Source: Trichoplax sp. H2 (taxonomy: Eukaryota > Placozoa > Uniplacotomia > Trichoplacea). From it: a stretch of 64,000 bases of DNA. The position numbers and the translations under genes are program-made. The stretch lies in contig NOWV01000009.1 of the NCBI GenBank assembly GCA_003344405.1, forward strand, positions 868,001-932,000, given 5' to 3'. The notes beneath the pieces were generated by a model, which was given only the letters and a program-made list of their open reading frames with translations, was not told where the DNA came from and ran no database searches. This document shows, piece by piece, positions 13,855-36,900 of the stretch (position 1 is its first letter; every line of letters starts with the position of its first letter).

Positions 13855-13995
13855 GATATCACTGAAATAGAACAGAATTGAATGCCCTATACAACATTAA
13901 AGTTTGAAGCAATTTCATCGGGATTCTAAGTTAGTGCTGTTAGAATCTAGATGAAATCGCTTCAGATTATTCTATTTCAGCGATGTTTGTATAGC
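13855..13995. repeat. Long imperfect inverted repeat (hairpin or MITE-like)
   Basis: An inner stem pairs about 13904-13927 (GAAGCAATTTCATC, then ATTCTA) with about 13940-13963 (TAGAATC, then GATGAAATCGCTTC). The loop is about 12 nt. An outer stem pairs CTGAAATAGAA near 13862 with TTCTATTTCAG near 13970. The left arm has an extra segment of about 30 nt. It could be a small inverted-repeat element or a structured RNA. No coding potential. Confidence 0.6.
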
Positions 13996-14563
13996 AACTA
14001 TGTAAAGTTGGGGTAGATTAATGAGCATCTAACTACCTGCTACGAAGTGATCGCGAGAAGCTAAAATTCTGAGACATTAGTACTGTACTAACTCAACAGA
14101 AATGCAAAAGAACAGCTCTAAGGTGCAGTATTTAAATTTTTACATTTCTGCACAAATGGGTTATCCACACAAGAATACCTTGTTAAAAAATACTTTAGTT
14201 AAGAACATTTTATATCCACGGGTCACCCAGCTTTTGCAAATAGACCGACACTTTGAATCTTCGTAGTTGGGTAGTTAGACATGGTGTTTATTTTGGCACC
14301 GCTAGAATCTTGCAATGTAATATAATTGGGCTCGTACGATAAACAAGACGCTAAGGATTTAGGATGGGTTTATTTCAAGATGAAGACAAGAGCAACATGA
14401 GCCACACATACGAGATTAATAGAACGAATTCTTGATATAAAAGTAGCGATATTATGACATTGAATACATAGTTATGATCACGATAAACATAATACAAGCG
14501 GAATAGGATTGTATATGTTCGCATTTAACTATAAACTGGAAAACTAGAAATCTGTGACATGGA

Positions 14564-17500
14564 TCAGGGTTTCTTAAGTATGCTAGTATATTTCATAATC
14601 AAACGTACAGTCTCTCGATAGACCTTCGTAGCAGAATTAAGCCCCCATATGAAGTCTAAGTGTTCATAATCCGATAATGTCCTGTTAAAAACAAGATTGG
14701 GAATCTTGGACAACAATGACTTGACATCAGTAGGGTCTGCTAAGAAATCATGGCCACCACTAAATACCGCCGTTGGTACGTGCATTTTATTCACATGGTA
14801 AATGGGAGGAGTAGTCTAGAACAAGATAGCATGATAAATTATATCGATAGGAGAGCAAAAATCGGATATATATCAGCTGAGTTAAATATTTAGGATTACA
14901 TGATAAATTGCGTTAAGGTCAGTAGGTGAGCAAAAAAAGAATACCTATCAGCTGGGACAAATACTTAAGATTTCGTACCTGATCATAATGAAGTTTGTTC
15001 TCATGTTTGCTACCGAAATCGAACATCTGAAATTTCTTTGATAAATACATCTGCAAAAGTATCATATTAAATGTGATTTCAAGCCTTAATAGTAAGAGAA
15101 AACTTTATAAAGCTATTCACATTAATAAATATTATAATATAAATTTTATATCATTATGACAAAATTAAGCTTGATGAAACATCGCTATCTTATCATTGCT
15201 AAATAGCTAATAAACTGCTATCAATAATACGATCATAGCATTATTTATCTAACTAAATTAAATATCTATAGTAGGTACAATAATACACTTTAGTAACAGT
15301 ACAGACTACAGCGTATCAATCTACAAACCTGAGCAAAATGTAACATATTGCGGACTGATGTACCAGCTGGTGTATGGGATAAGTAAACTGGAAGACGTGT
15401 CTATAAAATTACAAGAGATATAAGATAAGATTCAAAAAAATTGAAAAAGAGTTGCAGTTACTTTACATGAGGTTTTAGCTTTTATAACCTCTTCTAGTAA
15501 CTATAGCATATTTTACAAGAGTACTACACAATATTACATACGACGTTTAGCTGTGGTTTATCGAATCCAGTTATTAAGAATATCATATCTTCACACAATT
15601 TGTTCAAATATCTTGTACCACAAACTTCAGTAGCCAATAGCTTTATTAAGAAATCGTTCGGAAGAAAGTCTTTGTAGCCTAAGAGCTGGAACAAATCCTT
15701 AAATCGAAATTAGGAAAAGCAGATTTGTAGCACCTGATTATATTGCGATGAAGTTAATCAAGTAACAATCACTATTACTTCGTTAACTTTGCACAACAAT
15801 AATAGAAGGCTTATTGTATGCCAATCACTTAATAATACATACGCTGAGATCTTGACTAATGTAGGCCAAATATTTTAATCCGCTTTTAATGTGACCAATA
15901 GTAGTAATTGGTGCTAAAGCGACAAATAACTTCACTTTTTTAGCTAAGACATGATTTTTCGAGAATTCTGCAAACGCTACCAAAGTTCCTTGTGAATGGC
16001 CAACGTAAACCAGATGCGACTGCTTCGTAAAATTTAATACGTACTCTAACATTGCAGGTAAGTCATACTTTGCTATTTCATCCCAACTGCAGTAAGCATA
16101 ATAACATGATCTCAGTGTTATAAACTGAAGCAGGATATTATCATAAAAATATTTGGATGATTAAGTATATAGTAGTATTTGCCTGACATCGAGAAGAACA
16201 ATTGTCGGTTCACTATAACAAATTATTAACTCCTCTAGCGTAACCCTCATATACAACTTTCACAGAGCCGGAAAATGGTATATATAGAGCTGATAATAAG
16301 ATACGTATACAGATGAAATTGGATCATTTAGACTATTATAGAGGCTATGAATGAGTTCGAACGAGTGGAAGTGCGCGTATTAATGAAAAGATTTAATCAG
16401 TTATTTAACAAATCACAACGCTAAATAACATTAATTACTGGTACTCTGCTAATAGTATATATATATATATATAATGCGCTTGACAGTTTCATCGCAAGCA
16501 TCACTATTTTAAGTAGTATACACTTAGACGATAAAAATGAATTATTTTGAAAAAATTTTCATTGCAGCTACCATAAGATAAATCTGTAGTACGATCACAG
16601 TGCTAGAACTTCATGGCATAAGGAAATACCACCTACATATGATGCGGTTGTTATATTCCATAATATTTTGTTAGAATGTACTAAAACGCATATACTACTT
16701 TAAAAGATTAATAACTGCTAGCTACAATAGACTATGAAGAGACTGCTATAGTTTTGTTTTCTAACTTATTAATGTAGTAGTTACTGTACGTATACAGTAG
16801 ACTGCTTGGGGGTTCTATTTTATGCCTGAGACTCAAAATGATGATATGCGACATGGGATCATAAAGCATTCAGATATTATCTTAGCAATAACCTCCAATT
16901 CCAAAATGCATCCTGATCAGGCTTGAGAGTAACATGATTTCTAGAATAGGTATTACCCCTAACATTTCCAAGCCAAACATCTAATTCGTTATCCGCTAAA
17001 ATGAAACCTAAACTCTCATTCGATAAATTTATTACCCAATCGGCGCTAGAGCATAGGAGGCAGTGCATTAAAAATACGACTGGCTTTCTTTTGTCATAGT
17101 TGACGTCAATCGGCTTTTCTCTACCTTGAGGAATTCTTTGTATATTCAGAATGAAACCATCCTCAGTCTTGACGAAATGATTTTCTACAGGATAGCCTTT
17201 GCTGGTGATTAGTTTCGTCTATATCGATTTATGGAAAGTGAATACGAGAAAACTTCTTGACGAAAACTTAATGGCAATGTATCTAACGTACGCGTATATG
17301 CCTATACACAGTGTAATGTAAACGACGTTTAAAAATGGCTGCCAATCCACTATAAAGCTGTGACGCCTGTAAAAACTACTGCCGGCAGCGAAAATGCTAC
17401 AAGCATACCAGTAAGAGCGAGAGATTTCTCAATAGTAATCATTAATTACACTGCTGCTCAGATATTGCGCAAGTAAATTACATTGCATTCATTGCACTCC

Positions 17501-17772
17501 GATATTCACCCAGTGTTCTGTGCAACTCTACTGTACAAGTGTATAGTATAGTATACTGCTCCGGTAGTTAATATAATTTTAAAATAGACCATTTTCTGGA
17601 GCTCACAGAATTCATTAGTGGAGGTAACTGTAATTTCTGATCACAAGTACAAAATATTACTTACAACATTTACTCCAATATCAGGATCTCCATTGCTATT
17701 TTCTGTGGTTAATACCGCAAAAGCGAACCCACAAACGATCGCATTTACGTAGAGAATCAGTAAACGCTGCAT
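14564..17772 (-). CDS. LIPA: Lysosomal acid lipase / gastric-lipase family alpha/beta hydrolase
   Basis: Predicted secreted or lysosomal lipase that hydrolyses cholesteryl esters and triglycerides. Seven exons join in frame to 410 codons including stop, about the family's usual 400: 17665-17772, 16893-17218, 15843-16086, 15542-15697, 15329-15400, 14979-15050 and 14564-14815. Residues 1 to about 20 (MQRLLILYV...) form a signal peptide. Exon 2 has the AB-hydrolase lid motif ITSKGYPVENH...TEDGFIL and LGFILADNELDVWLGNVRGN. Exon 3 has the nucleophile elbow GHSQGT (catalytic Ser). The last exon has SGGHDFLADPTDV (catalytic Asp) and EHLDFIWG (catalytic His), so the triad is intact. The start is the only Met that opens a signal peptide in frame with this donor. 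It could be a gastric or lingual lipase paralogue rather than true LIPA. The last intron carries a degenerate 70-bp tandem repeat. Confidence 0.93.
14830..14972. repeat. Degenerate tandem repeat of about 70 bp, two units
   Basis: Units at about 14830-14896 and 14899-14972 share CATGATAAATT, GAGCAAAAA, ATCAGCTG and TACTTAAGATT-like blocks in the same order. The repeat fills the last intron of the lipase gene. Confidence 0.65.
16456..16473. repeat. (AT)n microsatellite
   Basis: About nine TA dinucleotides in the second intron of the lipase gene. Confidence 0.85.
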
Positions 17773-19574
17773 GAACTCAAGTGCTGCTTGTAAAGACTAT
17801 TCTTGTTGTTATTAAACAGTTCCGATGTTCATAATAACAAATTAAATAGAAAGAGTAGTGCGAAAAACTGAGTACTGCATTAATCGCAGCTAATAAATAA
17901 AAAAAAACGTACGAAATTTAGCAACTCTATCGAGTTTTAATAATTCATAGTTATACTGTATACTTATACGCGTTGTACCGATTAATTTAATTGAATAAAT
18001 GCCATTTGGTGTCACTTCCAGTCCCGAATTTTTCTCTTTACAAGTGTGATATCTCATCAGCGAACTGTACTGTACAGTACAGTTCAGTACAGTCTGTAGT
18101 TCAGTACTATACTGTACAGTATACAGTTTAGTAGAGTATTTACAGTACACTATGCATTACTGTACGTACAGTACTGTAAGCACACTGTACAGTACATTGT
18201 ACAGTAACATACTGTACTGTATGATATCGCGCTCTTTTTGCAATAGTATACTGTACGTACTATGTCGTTTTACATAGTAATGTGACCGAAACTGAATTCC
18301 TAAAATCCAGTACAATTATTGCATTTTGGAATGATTTGCGATACTTGATCTTACTAGGGGTAGTATCACTAGCATGGCAGTTGTAGTACCAGTACTAGCA
18401 CTATGCAAAAAAAATAGGAATGAAGATCTCTAGAATGAGTGTCGGATGGCTAGTAATGTATTCGACAGAACGTAGAAATGCATTACTCTGGTCCACAGAT
18501 ACATTTTAGCGCCGTAGTAGAGTAGGTTCGGTTCATTCAAGTTGCGCCAAGCTGAAAAAAGTCCTGTTTACAATTGTCTAGTAAGATTTGGCTTTTTATA
18601 ACATTGCCTGGAACCTGAACCGTCCTACAGTTCCTGGGCGTACTGTACTGCCGTTATGCTTATACAGTACCTGAGTATCTCTGATCTACGCTGGCTCAAA
18701 ACGGCTATTGATCATTGAACTTAGATATCAAAAAAAGTCATTCACTTTACTTCCGTGATCGTGACATCAGCGACTTTTGAGAGAAAATTCTTTAAAGAAG
18801 TACCTGATGAAATACTGTACAGTATGTACTACTGTAAATACTAAAAGTAAGACTAGTATTCTCTTAATTAATAAGAGTAATGGCACCATTACTCTTCTAC
18901 AGTACATGACCATTCTTACCCCTTTCAAAGTACAGTATAGCACAGTAGTTTTCTGTGTCGTAGTTTATGTTCAAGCACAGTACAGTAATTATACATAATT
19001 AGTACTGCAATGTACGACTTAATTACCACGTAATAATCTGCTGTACACTGACGCACATAATGAGTTATTTCTGACAATTTCGAAAGGTTTACTTTGTACA
19101 TTACAGTAAATGATCGCAGTATTTCAGTATCATATGATATTGAAAGAAGATCTACAGTAATATACGATACATCATTTCACTTATAGAACGGCATCCCTAA
19201 TTGGTAATTGGTGAAAAGATTTTAGTCAAAAGGGTTAAATGAGAATACAGTAATGAGTAACATTGCATTACATATAGAGATTACAGAGCTATAACATTTA
19301 CGAAACTAATTCAGTAATGCTTATAAATGTTTAAACTGCAAGGCAAAGATGGATATCGTGTAATTTAATCATAATTGATCATGTTACAGCAACGAAGTCT
19401 CCATAGTAAAGGGTTAAAGAGCTTTTTCGATAGCAGTACCCTAGCAATATACGAGAGTTAAAGATCTTGATTTAAACATATGATCCACCTTTAGACTGTT
19501 CGCTATTTACAATTCTAGGCTAAATCAAAGATTACAAGGATTCTTTTAGCGCATTTCAGTACAATCTATTCGAA
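17773..19574. other. Intergenic region between lipase 5' end and PDE3 3' end
   Basis: About 1.8 kb. It presumably holds the lipase promoter and PDE3 3' UTR. It carries one strong pentamer array (about 18064-18225) and isolated units up to about 19000. No gene supported; the ORF at 18777-18998 contains repeat peptide. Confidence 0.6.
18064..18225. repeat. CAGTA/TACTG pentamer array upstream of lipase
   Basis: The array begins about 290 bases upstream of the lipase start codon. Orientation alternates at least six times. The minus-strand ORF at 17890-18150 is derived from it. Confidence 0.84.
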
Positions 19575-28647
<9,073 letters not shown>

Positions 28648-29957
28648 CTTAGTGTGATTAATATATTCTCGGTTTCCAGTTGAATAATATAAGCCCTTAA
28701 ATAATGTCTAAATCTTAACTTGTATGCAAATTGAAGTTGCAATGCTTGGAAGCTGGATTTTGTGGTTTTCGTCTTCCCGTAGGTAGAATCACCAGAGTAA
28801 TACGGCAATCGCAATTATTTTATGTTGTTATGATGTAAATTGATTGAATCCAATGTTGATGACTATATCTACACTTGTCAATATCTACTAGCAACTGTAC
28901 AGTGCATGCGGCAGGCTGTTCTCAGCTCGCGTAGCTCTGAACTAAAAAACCCAATCAACTAAACGTTTGTACGCACAGTACCGTATACTATAGTACTATG
29001 CAAATCTCTAATTTACTCAGTACAGAACTACTGAGTTAGACTTTAAAAGTAAAAATTTTATTTTGTAAGACTGATTCGTTCACTTCTACGGTAAGGTTAC
29101 AGAATATTACTTATTGTGTACGAGCGTGTAACGTTGGTTTAAACGCGGCTGACAAAATAAATTTTAGCAAGATTCAAAGTAAGTTACTCAGTATCAGTTA
29201 AACTGTAAATAGTCGTAAACTGTAAGAAATACTTTAGTCGCGAGTTTTTAATACAGCACCTATGAAACTAACCAGCTGCTACAGGTACAGCAACTTACTC
29301 ATGATGTAAAAATAATAAACTGTAGTAGAAGTATTTGCAGTGCTTATTTCAATCATTAAAGCAAAAATAATTACTGTAATCGGTTACCTTTTCAGCAGTA
29401 AAGCCTTACTATAGAATGTACTACTAATATATCAGTTGCTATGATTGCTTCAAAGAAGATATTATTACAACTAAATTAAAATTAAAATTATTACATACTT
29501 TCCTTACTGAAGGAGCTACAGATCAGACTACAGTATAGGTATATAGTAATAGCCTTGTACTGTATAAGAAGCTAATTTTCTTGTCAATTTAAATTACTGT
29601 TTAATCAATTATCGTTGTAAAATTGGGTTCAAACTGACAGCCTTGACAAACTATTATTGTAATTATGGATATATTATATACTGTACTGTTGATTGGATAA
29701 TATGCTATACTTCCTCTTGTCTTTCCAATAATAATTCTACTTGCAATTGCTGTACCGTATCCGTCTATAAATCCAAGCACTTCAATCCACTTTTATGTTA
29801 TTCGTTATTTGACACCACCGCGGTGATTTATTTTTTTTTTATCTAGTAAACCCGATGCTTTAATGCTGTACCAGCAGACACTTTACCGTGCTGACTGTAG
29901 CGGTATGGTTGGAACTTCTGCGCAAACACGGTTCTCGGGTTCTGTAACACTATTGTA

Positions 29958-30192
29958 ATGCACTGTACAGTACCGTACTGTAGTACATACAGTAGAGTAC
30001 AGTACTATACTTTACTGTATAGTACTGTGTACTGTACAGTAAGTTAGCTAAATTAGTACAAATGATACTGGACTGGCGGCTGATCCTACTGTACATTGTA
30101 CAAGTGTACGGTGTACAGTAATCATCTATGTACTGTACAGTAGTACTACAGCAAAGTTTCGCGCCACTTGACAGTACTGTACTGTACTGTAT
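29958..30192. repeat. CAGTA/TACTG pentamer array upstream of PDE3
   Basis: Alternating blocks with variants (GTACAGTAC, TGTACGGTGTACAG) about 1.3 kb upstream of the PDE3 start. Further units lie near 30380-30500. Confidence 0.82.
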
Positions 30193-30737
30193 AGTGCAGC
30201 ACAGTAAATCATTTTATCATTTTAACGTAAATTAACAATCCGCGACAGCATCGATGCTGTGTATCATTGTAAATTAAATTTAAATTTGATTAGCAACAAG
30301 CCAACACCAACTGTTTGCCAAGAGCAACGCATACACGTTAACAGTAAACAATCCAGCAACCACGGTGTCCACAGCGCTGTACTGTACGTACGGTACTTCC
30401 CGTATTGTTCCTTTCCCAACATCGGAAAGAAATCTTCTTTACGTACGGTACCGACGAACGAACTACGACAGTGAAATGTCATCAGTACAGTACGTACAGT
30501 ATACCGCAAATCGCGTAAAATCACAATAACAGTGACTGACTGTACAAATATGATACGAAGTAGCTTATAGAAAGAAAGTTATCCTTATCTTTGATTAATT
30601 TGCACCCTGATACTGCCCCGTACCCGCACAACATGCCGTACAAATAAATAAATATAAAATAGTACAGTAGTTAGTAGGTAAGGAGTAAAAAATTTTATTT
30701 TTCTATAGAATATTAGCTAGATCTTTATCCGCGGAAT

Positions 30738-30870
30738 ACAGTACTGTACAGTACTGTACAGTGTACAGTCAGGGCCAGGACTACGGACCAGATCAGACCA
30801 TACAGTACAGTACTGTACTATACAATAAGGTTTACAGTATACTGTACAGTACTACACAGTGCATAGTACT
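30738..30870. repeat. CAGTA/TACTG pentamer array
   Basis: Pentamer blocks in both orientations, about 2.1 kb upstream of PDE3. This is the last large cluster before the gene-poor stretch. Confidence 0.82.
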
Positions 30871-30917
30871 GTAATATTTTCTGTTCAGATTTTTGGGGGT
30901 CAAAAAAGACATAATAT

Positions 30918-30941
30918 AATTAATTAATTAATTAATTAATT
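30918..30941. repeat. (TTAA)n microsatellite
   Basis: About six perfect tetramers directly after the pentamer array. Confidence 0.9.
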
Positions 30942-33900
30942 GCCGAATTACATATCAGATTGTAGAGGAAGATCTCAATTTTTCGAATATTGCTACCAAA
31001 TGAATTATAATAGCCTCATAAAGTTGGTTTAAAATTTCAATTCACACACTAGTATATTTTACCCATAGTTACAAATTTAGCTCACATGATCCAAGCCGGT
31101 TTAAAGTACTGGATTTTACATTAATTATTGTTACTTTTTCCCATTTTAAGTATCTGATATGAAAATAAGTAAACACTCAGCCTAGCTATGTGTAGATATT
31201 ACGTAGTTCTATACATATACGTGTATTTTTCACTACGAGTGAAATATCGAACTTTGATGCAGATTATCCGGCAATCACAGAGTTGAAAACTGCTCCTCAA
31301 ATGGCGGTAATTAACTAAGTACAGTAAATTCCACTTTTGGTGATAGCAGCTGCCTAGAAACGTTCACTGCACGGCGTATTACGACCTCTGCAGCTGATAC
31401 TCCGATTATATAATATATATACGCGTGTATATAATAAGTGCCGCGAAGTCAGTCAATGCGGTTAAAGATCAGATTGATCATCTACTGATATCAACAATTA
31501 TAACCATAATATATAATTAGTTGCTCTCAGCAACTGAGATAAGTAAATGTGTACGCGTTTTCTGAATCAATCGATATAACAATCGGATAGCTAGCGGTAA
31601 AAATCTAGTAAATTTAATCAATGGAATCATTCATTATTGTTTACGATATCGCGCATACTGTAATTATTAAAGTGATTTTGAATAAAATCACTATCATGTC
31701 ACTTAAAAAAATTAGCTTAAGACATACTGTATATCATGATTTACATAAGACTAATTTATTATACCTCTATAATAATACACGTATATTACTGTACCGGATT
31801 GCTCGTTAATCAAGTTGACCGAGTTATAGCAAGTTCTTAGCAAGCTATCATTTCAGGCTAGGTTTGTAGTCATCGATTTTAAATTATTGCCTATAGGTCT
31901 TTATATATCTTCACTTGAATATTCATACTCGTACTACATTCTGGGCGTAGATTAAAACCATTAGATAGAGAAGAGGTCTTCTCTATCTACCATTAGTTTC
32001 ATTATGGCGAGTAGACTGAACGAATTTTATATTTATACTTTAACAGAGTCTGCTTGATTATATTTATATATAATTAATCGAATAGCCTCTAATACTTAGC
32101 AATTGACGTAATCAATACTAGAAATTATCTAGGATACAATACCAATGTACGTAGTATGATACTTTAATTTATATTGTTGGAACGATTTTTTTTTTAATCA
32201 TACGTTTATCTGGGCGATCAATAATACTTTCCTCTAAGATGTAATATTTAACCTTTGTCCTTTAAATATCTTTAGCTAAAAGATATATACCACATTTAAT
32301 GTCACATATGTATTTGTATATGTAAGAACAGTAGAATATTTCCCTGTTACACCAATTACTTTTATAAAGATACAGTAGTAAATTCAGTAATACGGTAGTG
32401 ATCATACTGTGCTGAATGCGAATTTGCATAGGTATTAAATTCCATCAAGACCCTACTAGAAATAGATCCAGCACCGGTACTACATCGACGTTATTTTCTC
32501 TATTGAAAGATATCTTCTCTTAAACTTCTCAAGTATTAGCCGAAACAACTGATTAATTTTAAGTCATACAGTCGTAAATTCAGAAATTTTCACTAGATAA
32601 CCGAATGAAATTGAAAGTTTCTTTAAATAATGTCTATGTCTATAACAGTACTGTATAGTATACATTGCTTTTAACCATGCATAAAAGGAGATAATCTATT
32701 ATGTCACATCTGTCAACTATATACATTGTAGTTAACTAGTGTTTAATGCGATTGTGAGAACTAAAATTTAAGAGAGAGAGCACTCACAGAGGTACAGTAT
32801 GTACGCACTGCGTGCTTATTATTGCACACGTACGTCATTACTGAGTATCATATTACCATTGCAGTATATACGGAAATCGCATAATTAACTGGGAATTTAC
32901 TATGTGACAAGATTACACCAAAAGCAATATTGAATATATTTATAAGTTATACTGTGATCAGAATACTCTATTAATTAGTACGCATGTAGACTCTGCTAAG
33001 TGACTACAGAATACATGCAGGATTAAATAAATATAATCAGATCGAGTACAGTACGCGAAGTATCACGAACGAGACTTCCACTAGCAATCAATAATGCATA
33101 ATCCTAATACACCGTATAAAATAAACATTGTACACAATGCTGCGTTGCATAAATCTCAGAAGTGAGTATATGTTAATTATAAATTAAAATCTAAAGACTC
33201 TCTTCTGTAAAATTATATTTGCATCCAAGTATTGTTCAAACAATACTAACACAATTTACATAACTTCTACAATTTTTGCAAAAAAATACGTTTTAGTACA
33301 GTTTAATTCAAGTTAACAAAAGTCATCGGCTTTTTTACTTTATATTAGCGATAATCCCCAATTTGATATTAACAAAGTGCAGCACATTCATTTTATAAAC
33401 GATGCAAAAATTGTACTATGTAAAAGTCATAAGAATGCTATTTACAGTAAGCCTCCAGTAAATGATCTATAGTTATATACGGGATTCAGAAAAGTATATG
33501 TATAGGCACATGATCTTTGCCCGCAATTATTTCCAGAATTAGAATTAACATACGCGTATATTTTAAATACCATTGCTCTACGATAGGGTATTAAAGAATC
33601 TCAGTAAGATAATCTCATATATGTCGTTTTTACTTCGAAATTGCTATAATAGATGATACAAAGGCGTCTTTTTATGAATAAAATTTATGAGTAACGAGCA
33701 AGTACTACGGTAGTTGTATTATGTAGTGCTGAAATACGACTTTAATGTCGTACTAACTGTTGTAGCTGAGTAACAATGCAGACAAATATCACCGCCAGGA
33801 AAAGAATTGTAACGCAATTGTGGTGTTTTTCAAGAATATAAGTTAACATCTTTCCAAGTTCAAATCAATTTAAAAAATCTAGAAATGCAATGATATACAG

Positions 33901-36900
33901 TAGCTTTGAGCAAGGATCATTCGGTATACGACGGAAATCCGTAACCTGAAGCTTAGTAATTAGACTAAAATGTCAATATGTATATCGATAACAAACTATG
34001 ATAATGATCATACAGTAAGAAACTATTGCAGTAGTAACGCTGATTTGCTTGCCAATTAAGATTTTATTGCAACCCTAAGTTTAGTTGCAAACTCAAATAG
34101 GGCTTGAAGCCTTTATGATATTGCAAATAATGTGCAATCTGCAATAAAATTAGCAAATCTGTTCAAGTCAACAAGTATATACGGGTATATCGAAAGTGAT
34201 GAAAATTTCCTTCGATAAATTAGACCATAACATAAATAACTAAAAAAATCACGATGACCGCTTTGCCCCGATCAGCTGCTGGTAGAAAGATTAAAATTCG
34301 TAATGATTCTCATGATAAACTCATCAAAAGAATGTCTATTCGTTTATGACGGTACTCATATTTAGAGTAACAAGCTATAACACTGCATAACATGATATTT
34401 AAGTATCAAAAAGATAATTGATTGATTCAATGTTATTACTACATGATATGAAATTAGACAACAAAATAATACAACAACAACCTAAACTACGAAATAAACG
34501 CGGTACTGGTAACCGTGCATACTTTCGCGTACCATCTAATAGGTTTTATCACCTAAAATTTTAAATTATCTTGTATAATAGGACGTCAGTTATTAACATA
34601 CCTAATCTTGCATCCACGTCGTTTAGATCTTGAATTTTTGAACTGAGAGATATTGTTGTAATTGATAGAGCCAGTACTTGTATTTAAAACTGAATATGTG
34701 CTGATTCCTTTCAAGTAAACATTTTGTCTTCTTGATCACATCGCGTAGCAGTTAAGACAACTTCTAAATGAAAGATAAATTGAATTTTAAATATCGGTAT
34801 AGAACAACAATGAAAATGTAGGTTCAGTACAACTCATATACGCTATTCTGTAATCGAAAGTATAGAGAGGTTAGTTTAATATAATAGTCATTAAATACGG
34901 CCAGAGACAGGTGATGTTTATAACAATTGATTCAAATTAATTTTTGATTGTTAAGAATTTGCTATATACTACATCAACAATCGATCTTTTTATATAAGTC
35001 ATCTTATCAAAACAATTTACGTTAATGCAATCATGAATTGACATCCAGTATACCACTATATTTTTTAGCCTTTGTTATAAAATAAATCCTTGTTATTAAT
35101 AGATGGGATTGAGCACATTTGGAAATGAAGATTTAAATAAAATTAATATCCGTGCACTAAAACAATAGCTATTCATGCCTTAAATTTATATATGTTTAAT
35201 AATATATTTATTATAAGGAATATGCTGTAAAAAGTAATAATTCATCTCTAATCTTTTATTATCTCAAATCTACTCTTAGTACAACCATTAAACTATCTTG
35301 CGGAAATTTTACTTTAACACAGCACTAACTACTTCAATTCAATAATTTCATATCTTAATACTTAAAATTTGTTTAGGAAATGGATCTATTAAAATAACCT
35401 TTAATCTGTTCTAACTCACTAGAAATACTAAGCTTAATAAACATGTAAAAAATAAATAAAGTATGCATAATGTAGAGTACTACGGTATATTATGTAGCTA
35501 CATGAGAAAGTACCGGTATGAAACTAAATTGGTATAACGTGTTATATTTTAATATTGAAGATCCTCTATAATAGAACATTTACCTGAGGCTCCAGGCTAA
35601 GAGAAAATAACGTCACTTATCCATTCTTAAGGAACCTAACAATGCATAATATTATTTCATGGAATACGATAGAAAATCTCTATGGCTCGTAATCGGTGAA
35701 AAGCTTTTGATTATAAAGTAACAATAAGCCCGTTTATAAAAATATTTTTTGATTTACTCTTGCTAGTAAAGTAGGTAATGATCAAAATTCATCCACTGGC
35801 TCCATACAGCTTCACTATTTTTAAAATGACTTTTAAGAAGATAGTGATAAAAAGCAATAAGCTTACAGTTACGGTATTAACCTAATTTCGCACTGATGGG
35901 TTTAAGACTTATAAAATAATAGAGAAATCCTAATTCATTCTATGATACTAATGATTTACTAGTTCGTTATCTTGCATAACCTAATAATATTATGCAACAC
36001 AGTAATATAGAGTAGGTATATACGGGAAATTATTAAGTAAAGAAATAATCAAGTTTCTCGCACGGTTTACCGAGTCAATTGCTAATTTATCATTATTTTG
36101 TGTCTATTACTATACGATATATAATTCGTATAATATTACAAGGTATTAAAGCGGTAGATTTACCCAAATTTGATTTTCAAGGTTGAACATGAATTCAACT
36201 GAAGGCCGCAAGTATAATTTTGTGAAGTAGTTACTAAATTATTTGGAAGAAAAGATGGTAACTGCAATTGAGCGTACTATTTCCCAGCATGCATAGTAAA
36301 TAAATCGCTAAATCCTTAGGAAAAAATTACCTGACTATTATTGTAGGCATATTATTATATATGCTTAGAGTTAGTGATGTGTTCGTTCCAAAATATTTAG
36401 AATGAAATTTTGTTACTACGTAGTACGAGTATAACAAAGTACAAGGTAATTACTACCGCAAATCCTATAACGTAATGCGACTACTAACCGAAAGCCTATA
36501 AATGTTATAGATTTCCTTTATAAACTACAATAAAGTTAAAATTTTTATTGGTTCCAAATTGTGACCATCTAAAAATGATCGTAAATAGGTAAGTCATTGA
36601 GGCACTGTAACATAAAGAAAGAAGATTGAAAACGCGATAATGCTAAAATCATAATATATTTGTAAATTTCGCTTATAGTAGGTACCAAGTCATGAAGCGA
36701 AGAAGTATGTACTGTATTGCTGCAGTACTTTCTTTTAATATTCACTTCTATCAAAATATGCGACCAAAAATACTAATTGTAGGCTGACATCAGGAATTAT
36801 CTTAGTGACGTAAGGGCAAATAGGCTAGAGTATATTGAATTTATATAATAACATAGAAAGTTCACGTCTACAAGTCAACTGTGTCCTCCAAGATGCTGCC

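Larger units (their letters stand above)
12208..14563. other. Intergenic region between ACC 5' end and lipase 3' end
   Basis: About 2.4 kb with no gene I can support. It presumably carries the ACC promoter near its left end. It contains two pentamer arrays (about 12640-12745 and 13253-13375) and a long imperfect hairpin (about 13855-13995). The ORFs here are short and largely made of repeat peptide. Confidence 0.6.
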
